From Membranipora membranacea (taxonomy: Eukaryota; Bryozoa; Gymnolaemata; Cheilostomatida; Membraniporidae), in NCBI GenBank assembly GCA_914767715.1, contig OU612067.1, positions 27,006,162 to 27,070,161 of the forward strand: 64,000 nt of DNA, written 5' to 3'. Under the pieces are notes generated by a model, which was not told the origin of the DNA, made no database searches, and worked only from the letters and a program-made list of their open reading frames with translations. A program made the position numbers and the translations under genes. Of this stretch, positions 61,100-64,000 are shown in pieces; within the stretch, counting starts at the first letter, position 1; the number at the start of each line of letters is the position of its first letter.

Positions 61100-64000
61100 T
61101 CATACCGAGGAAGCTTCTTGCTCAGACTCAATATTAGCCTGAAGTTGTTTAGTTATCGCACCTCCGGATTGGACGGTTTGACCAATTTGGTGATTTGTAG
61201 CTGCCACTGGACGTTGTTCAGTTAAACCACCTCCGGATCGGACGGATTGACCAATTTGGTGATTTGTAGCTGTCACTGGACGGGATGATGATATTGATAT
61301 GTTTTGCGGCGGACTGGTGGCTGTTTCAGTTCGTACTTCAGTATTATTGGGTTGCTGTTGGCCAATCTGCTGATTTAGAGATAATTGTTGAGGAGATAAA
61401 GATACTGTTTTGTTTTGTGGCTGACCTTCAGCAGTTTTTGATTTTACTTCTTTAGTGTGATTGTGACCAGGTGGTGTAGAATCAAAACCAAACAGAAGGA
61501 AATCGTATCTATATAGAATTTGGAGTTGTTTAACTTGTTCTATGCTGAGTTGATTGTACCAATAGTCCAGAGCCTTGCCTTTACTGCGATGATTGTTCAC
61601 TGTGAGGGTTGCATTCAGTTTTAACCTCTTTATCATAAAAATGGAGTTGTCCTGAAATCTGTCATATTTACCAATCATAGTATAATTAGCTCTACAAGGT
61701 AGCGATAGATGGCTCTGCGGTGCCCAGTGATGATCCAGCCATATACCCGATTTTCTGGACGATATAGAAGCTGATCTATTCCTTGCCTTTATTAGTATGC
61801 ATTGCACAAATTGCGGGAACGTTAGAGTAGCGTTAGATTGTATAGTCAACCAGCTACATGGGTTGTGATAGCTTTTTGTGTAGAGTCCGTTATCTCTCAG
61901 AGCTTTATCATTGTAAGCAGACACCAACCTTTCGTAAGGATGTCTGAAAAAATAAATTGAATTATTGGATGAAAATTCAACACCATTTCAATACAGTCAA
62001 CTCATTGCAAATAGTGACTATGTGCTGTAAATATTTTGAACAACATTTTTCAACACTCAAGACTTTCAATGTTCGAAGTTCAGCATTCATGCTTCATGGT
62101 ATGGATTGCAAAGGCAGTGAAAGTGTAAAGTATCTCAGCTTGTTACAGCCTCTGCCCTCTACCACATTTATGTTGTGGGTTGTTGGTTCATATCTCGTTG
62201 TCTGATCTGCCTGCAAGCTAAGAATAGCTTGGCCAGATACATGGCAACCTAACACCTTTATAACTCAGTTTTTGGCTGGATAGAACTGGTTTTTAAACAA
62301 CATTTAACTCCTTTACCAACTGCAACTGCTTGGAAAACAAAACTGTGATTTCAGGTCATGAAATAATATTGATGATATCCTACCGATATATTGCACCATT
62401 TGATAACATACCGAACCATTAGCAAGCGGTCTTTATAAGTTTCTGTATCAGCCTCACCGATAAGCGTCTTTACCAGGTCCACATCATGGTAGTCGTTGCC
62501 CCATGCCCACCTGATCAATAGCAATATACAAAACATTAATGCTTTGATTAGAGGAGAGCTCATCATTACCCTGGCTGGCCCAAACTTACCTTGCACAGGG
62601 GTGTCATTAGCTCAACATATGTAGCTGTACTTGTACCTATAATCCAACGTTTAATAAAAAACCTGATTCAAACTATTAAAAAAGGATTAAATTCAGGATA
62701 GATCATAGGAGTTCGGAGTAGAAAGGTTAGACATGTTAAATGTAGGGTGTAGGGTGTCTCGTCCACATTGCATGACTACAAAATATGAGTGGGATGTGTT
62801 CTGGCCTTACTGAGTTGGGTTGAAACAGTTTATGACTTGGTTGCGACATGGTTATGCCATGATGCCGGTGGTGGTTGTTGCTTAAAAATTTTTGATAAGT
62901 AATAATAACACAATATGTGGTGAGATATAATATGATGAAACGACTTTGGTTTTGGTTATGACATGATGCTGGTGGAGTGCATTGAGTAAAGTAACAGGGA
63001 TTTTGAGTATAAAATGAGCCACCAGCGGGGAAAGGGGAAGAGGTGCTGTGGCACGCAGAGAGAGAGAGAGAGAGAGAGTTTGGCAGAATCACCACCCAGA
63101 GTTATACTTAATTTGTTCGACTCTATATAGTGAACTCATATCATGTAATAAAAATTATAATTACAGATAAACTATTTTAAACAGTAAATAAATTATTTAA
63201 ATCTATACAAGCTCGGTGAAGTTTGTTTAACTTGAGTTAGTTAGGAATCACAGGCGTTCTGCCCCAACAGTGCACATCAGTTAGAACCCTATACAATATT
63301 TAAAAAAGTTTTGGCGTCCAGCTGCACATGACGAAAATATGTTGACACTCTTACCAATCATTTAGAGGAGAGGGGGAGGTGGTCAGTGAGCATTTGTTTT
63401 CGGTTTATCTTTAAATGTTGCCAAGATCTTGAATCGGATGAGCCCAACAAAAAAATTCATGTGTCGCTTATTTGACAAAGTGAGAAAGGCTGTTGTCATC
63501 AATGTGAATAGTGACCAGTAATGGAGTGATAGAATAATATCAGGGGGGGTCTAATATGTACCATTTTTGAGATTCCATGAATTTAGTGAGATGTATTTGG
63601 CGATGATTTAGCCCAGACCAGAGCTGTTCACATTCAGTAACTTGGCAGCTTTCCATTAATGAACAGAAAGTCAATATAATACGCTGACCCCTGTATCTCA
63701 TTCGTAAACACTAACCTTGAGTCTTTGAATATTGCTAATACCATACTGATCATATGCCGACAAAATGTAAATTGGGAAGCCTGTTTTAGGGTAAGTCATA
63801 ACTAATTTTGCATCCTTCCCCGACCCCGCAAAATATTTGATAGGTTCATGATTGTACTGAGAAGAAAAGGCTTATACCACGGGCGCCAATGAAAAAGATT
63901 GATCAAACTCCAACCTTGATTCGGTCTTAATAATATCCAGTTTGCCGACATCTTTATAGAAGAGCACCTGCCAGGTGGTCCATCCACACTTTGGTATAGG
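61100..64000 (-). CDS. carbohydrate sulfotransferase C, 3' part (last three exons visible)
   Basis: Third paralogue, cut by the right edge of the window. Visible exons in transcript order: 64000-63915 (partial), 62510-62412, 61943-61100, giving the C-terminal 342 residues. The partial exon starts in PIPKCGWTTWQ (PAPS-binding loop), the middle exon has WAWGNDYHDV, and the last starts RHPYERLVSAYNDK. The catalytic domain ends at DFLLFGFDSTPPGHN. An unusually long tail of about 115 residues, rich in Q, N, S and T, follows. The tail carries two copies of a 23-residue unit (RPVTATNHQIGQ... and RPVAATNHQIGQ...), encoded by a 69-bp tandem duplication at about 61160-61300. First exons, membrane anchor and stem should lie beyond 64000. 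Same orientation and intron phases as genes A and B. Confidence 0.88.
63057..63078. repeat. (AG)n microsatellite in sulfotransferase C intron
   Basis: About eleven AG dinucleotides, in the intron between the PAPS-loop exon and the next exon. Confidence 0.9.

Noticed and set aside
1-64000. CRISPR arrays, operons, insertion sequences or other bacterial features
   Set aside because: The window is clearly eukaryotic: spliced genes, animal families, poly(A) signals. The short tandem arrays lack the repeat-spacer structure of CRISPR.

Overview
This is nuclear DNA from an animal. The genes have many introns with GT/AG ends and intron phases that stay consistent across each gene, the intergenic DNA is AT-rich and full of small DNA transposons, and the gene set is metazoan: a molybdenum cofactor sulfurase, an UNC-93 protein, a seven-helix receptor-like protein, an SLC18B1-like transporter, an RNA polymerase III subunit and Golgi-type carbohydrate sulfotransferases. 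Moderate introns (about 0.1-4 kb) suggest an invertebrate. I cannot place the phylum from the sequence alone.

Layout. Positions 1-10,240 hold only weak exon candidates (about 404-1091 and 3051-3315) plus repeats. A complete 16-exon MOCOS gene runs forward at 10,241-19,033. A receptor-like 7TM gene follows at 21,623-22,699, probably with a small upstream coding exon at 20,015-20,071. A 7-exon UNC-93 family gene runs forward at 25,769-30,888. It converges on a 10-exon SLC18B1-like MFS transporter on the reverse strand (44,196 down to 32,150). That gene and the 12-exon POLR3C gene (46,795-53,278, forward) are divergent and share a 2.6 kb upstream region. From 53,965 to the right edge there is a head-to-tail cluster of three reverse-strand carbohydrate sulfotransferase paralogues. 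The first two are complete (381 and 436 aa) and the third runs off the right edge.

The exon models of MOCOS, UNC-93, SLC18B1, POLR3C and the two complete sulfotransferases were read by hand. Each gives an open frame with matching phases at every junction and a total length divisible by three. The genes do not form one pathway. MOCOS activates molybdenum hydroxylases, POLR3C serves Pol III transcription, the two MFS-type proteins act in membranes, and the sulfotransferases should act in the Golgi lumen on glycans, using PAPS.

The most unusual content is in the repeats and the sulfotransferase array. There is a 2.5 kb foldback element inside SLC18B1 intron 1 and a TTAA-flanked piggyBac-type element in a POLR3C intron. 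Very short palindromic insertions have apparent target duplications. Several hairpin families share ends across the window. 13-bp minisatellites lie in two introns. The sulfotransferase paralogues are mosaics of near-identical and diverged blocks, including intron sequence, which suggests gene conversion. One of them has a membrane anchor built on a coding (ATT)n microsatellite.
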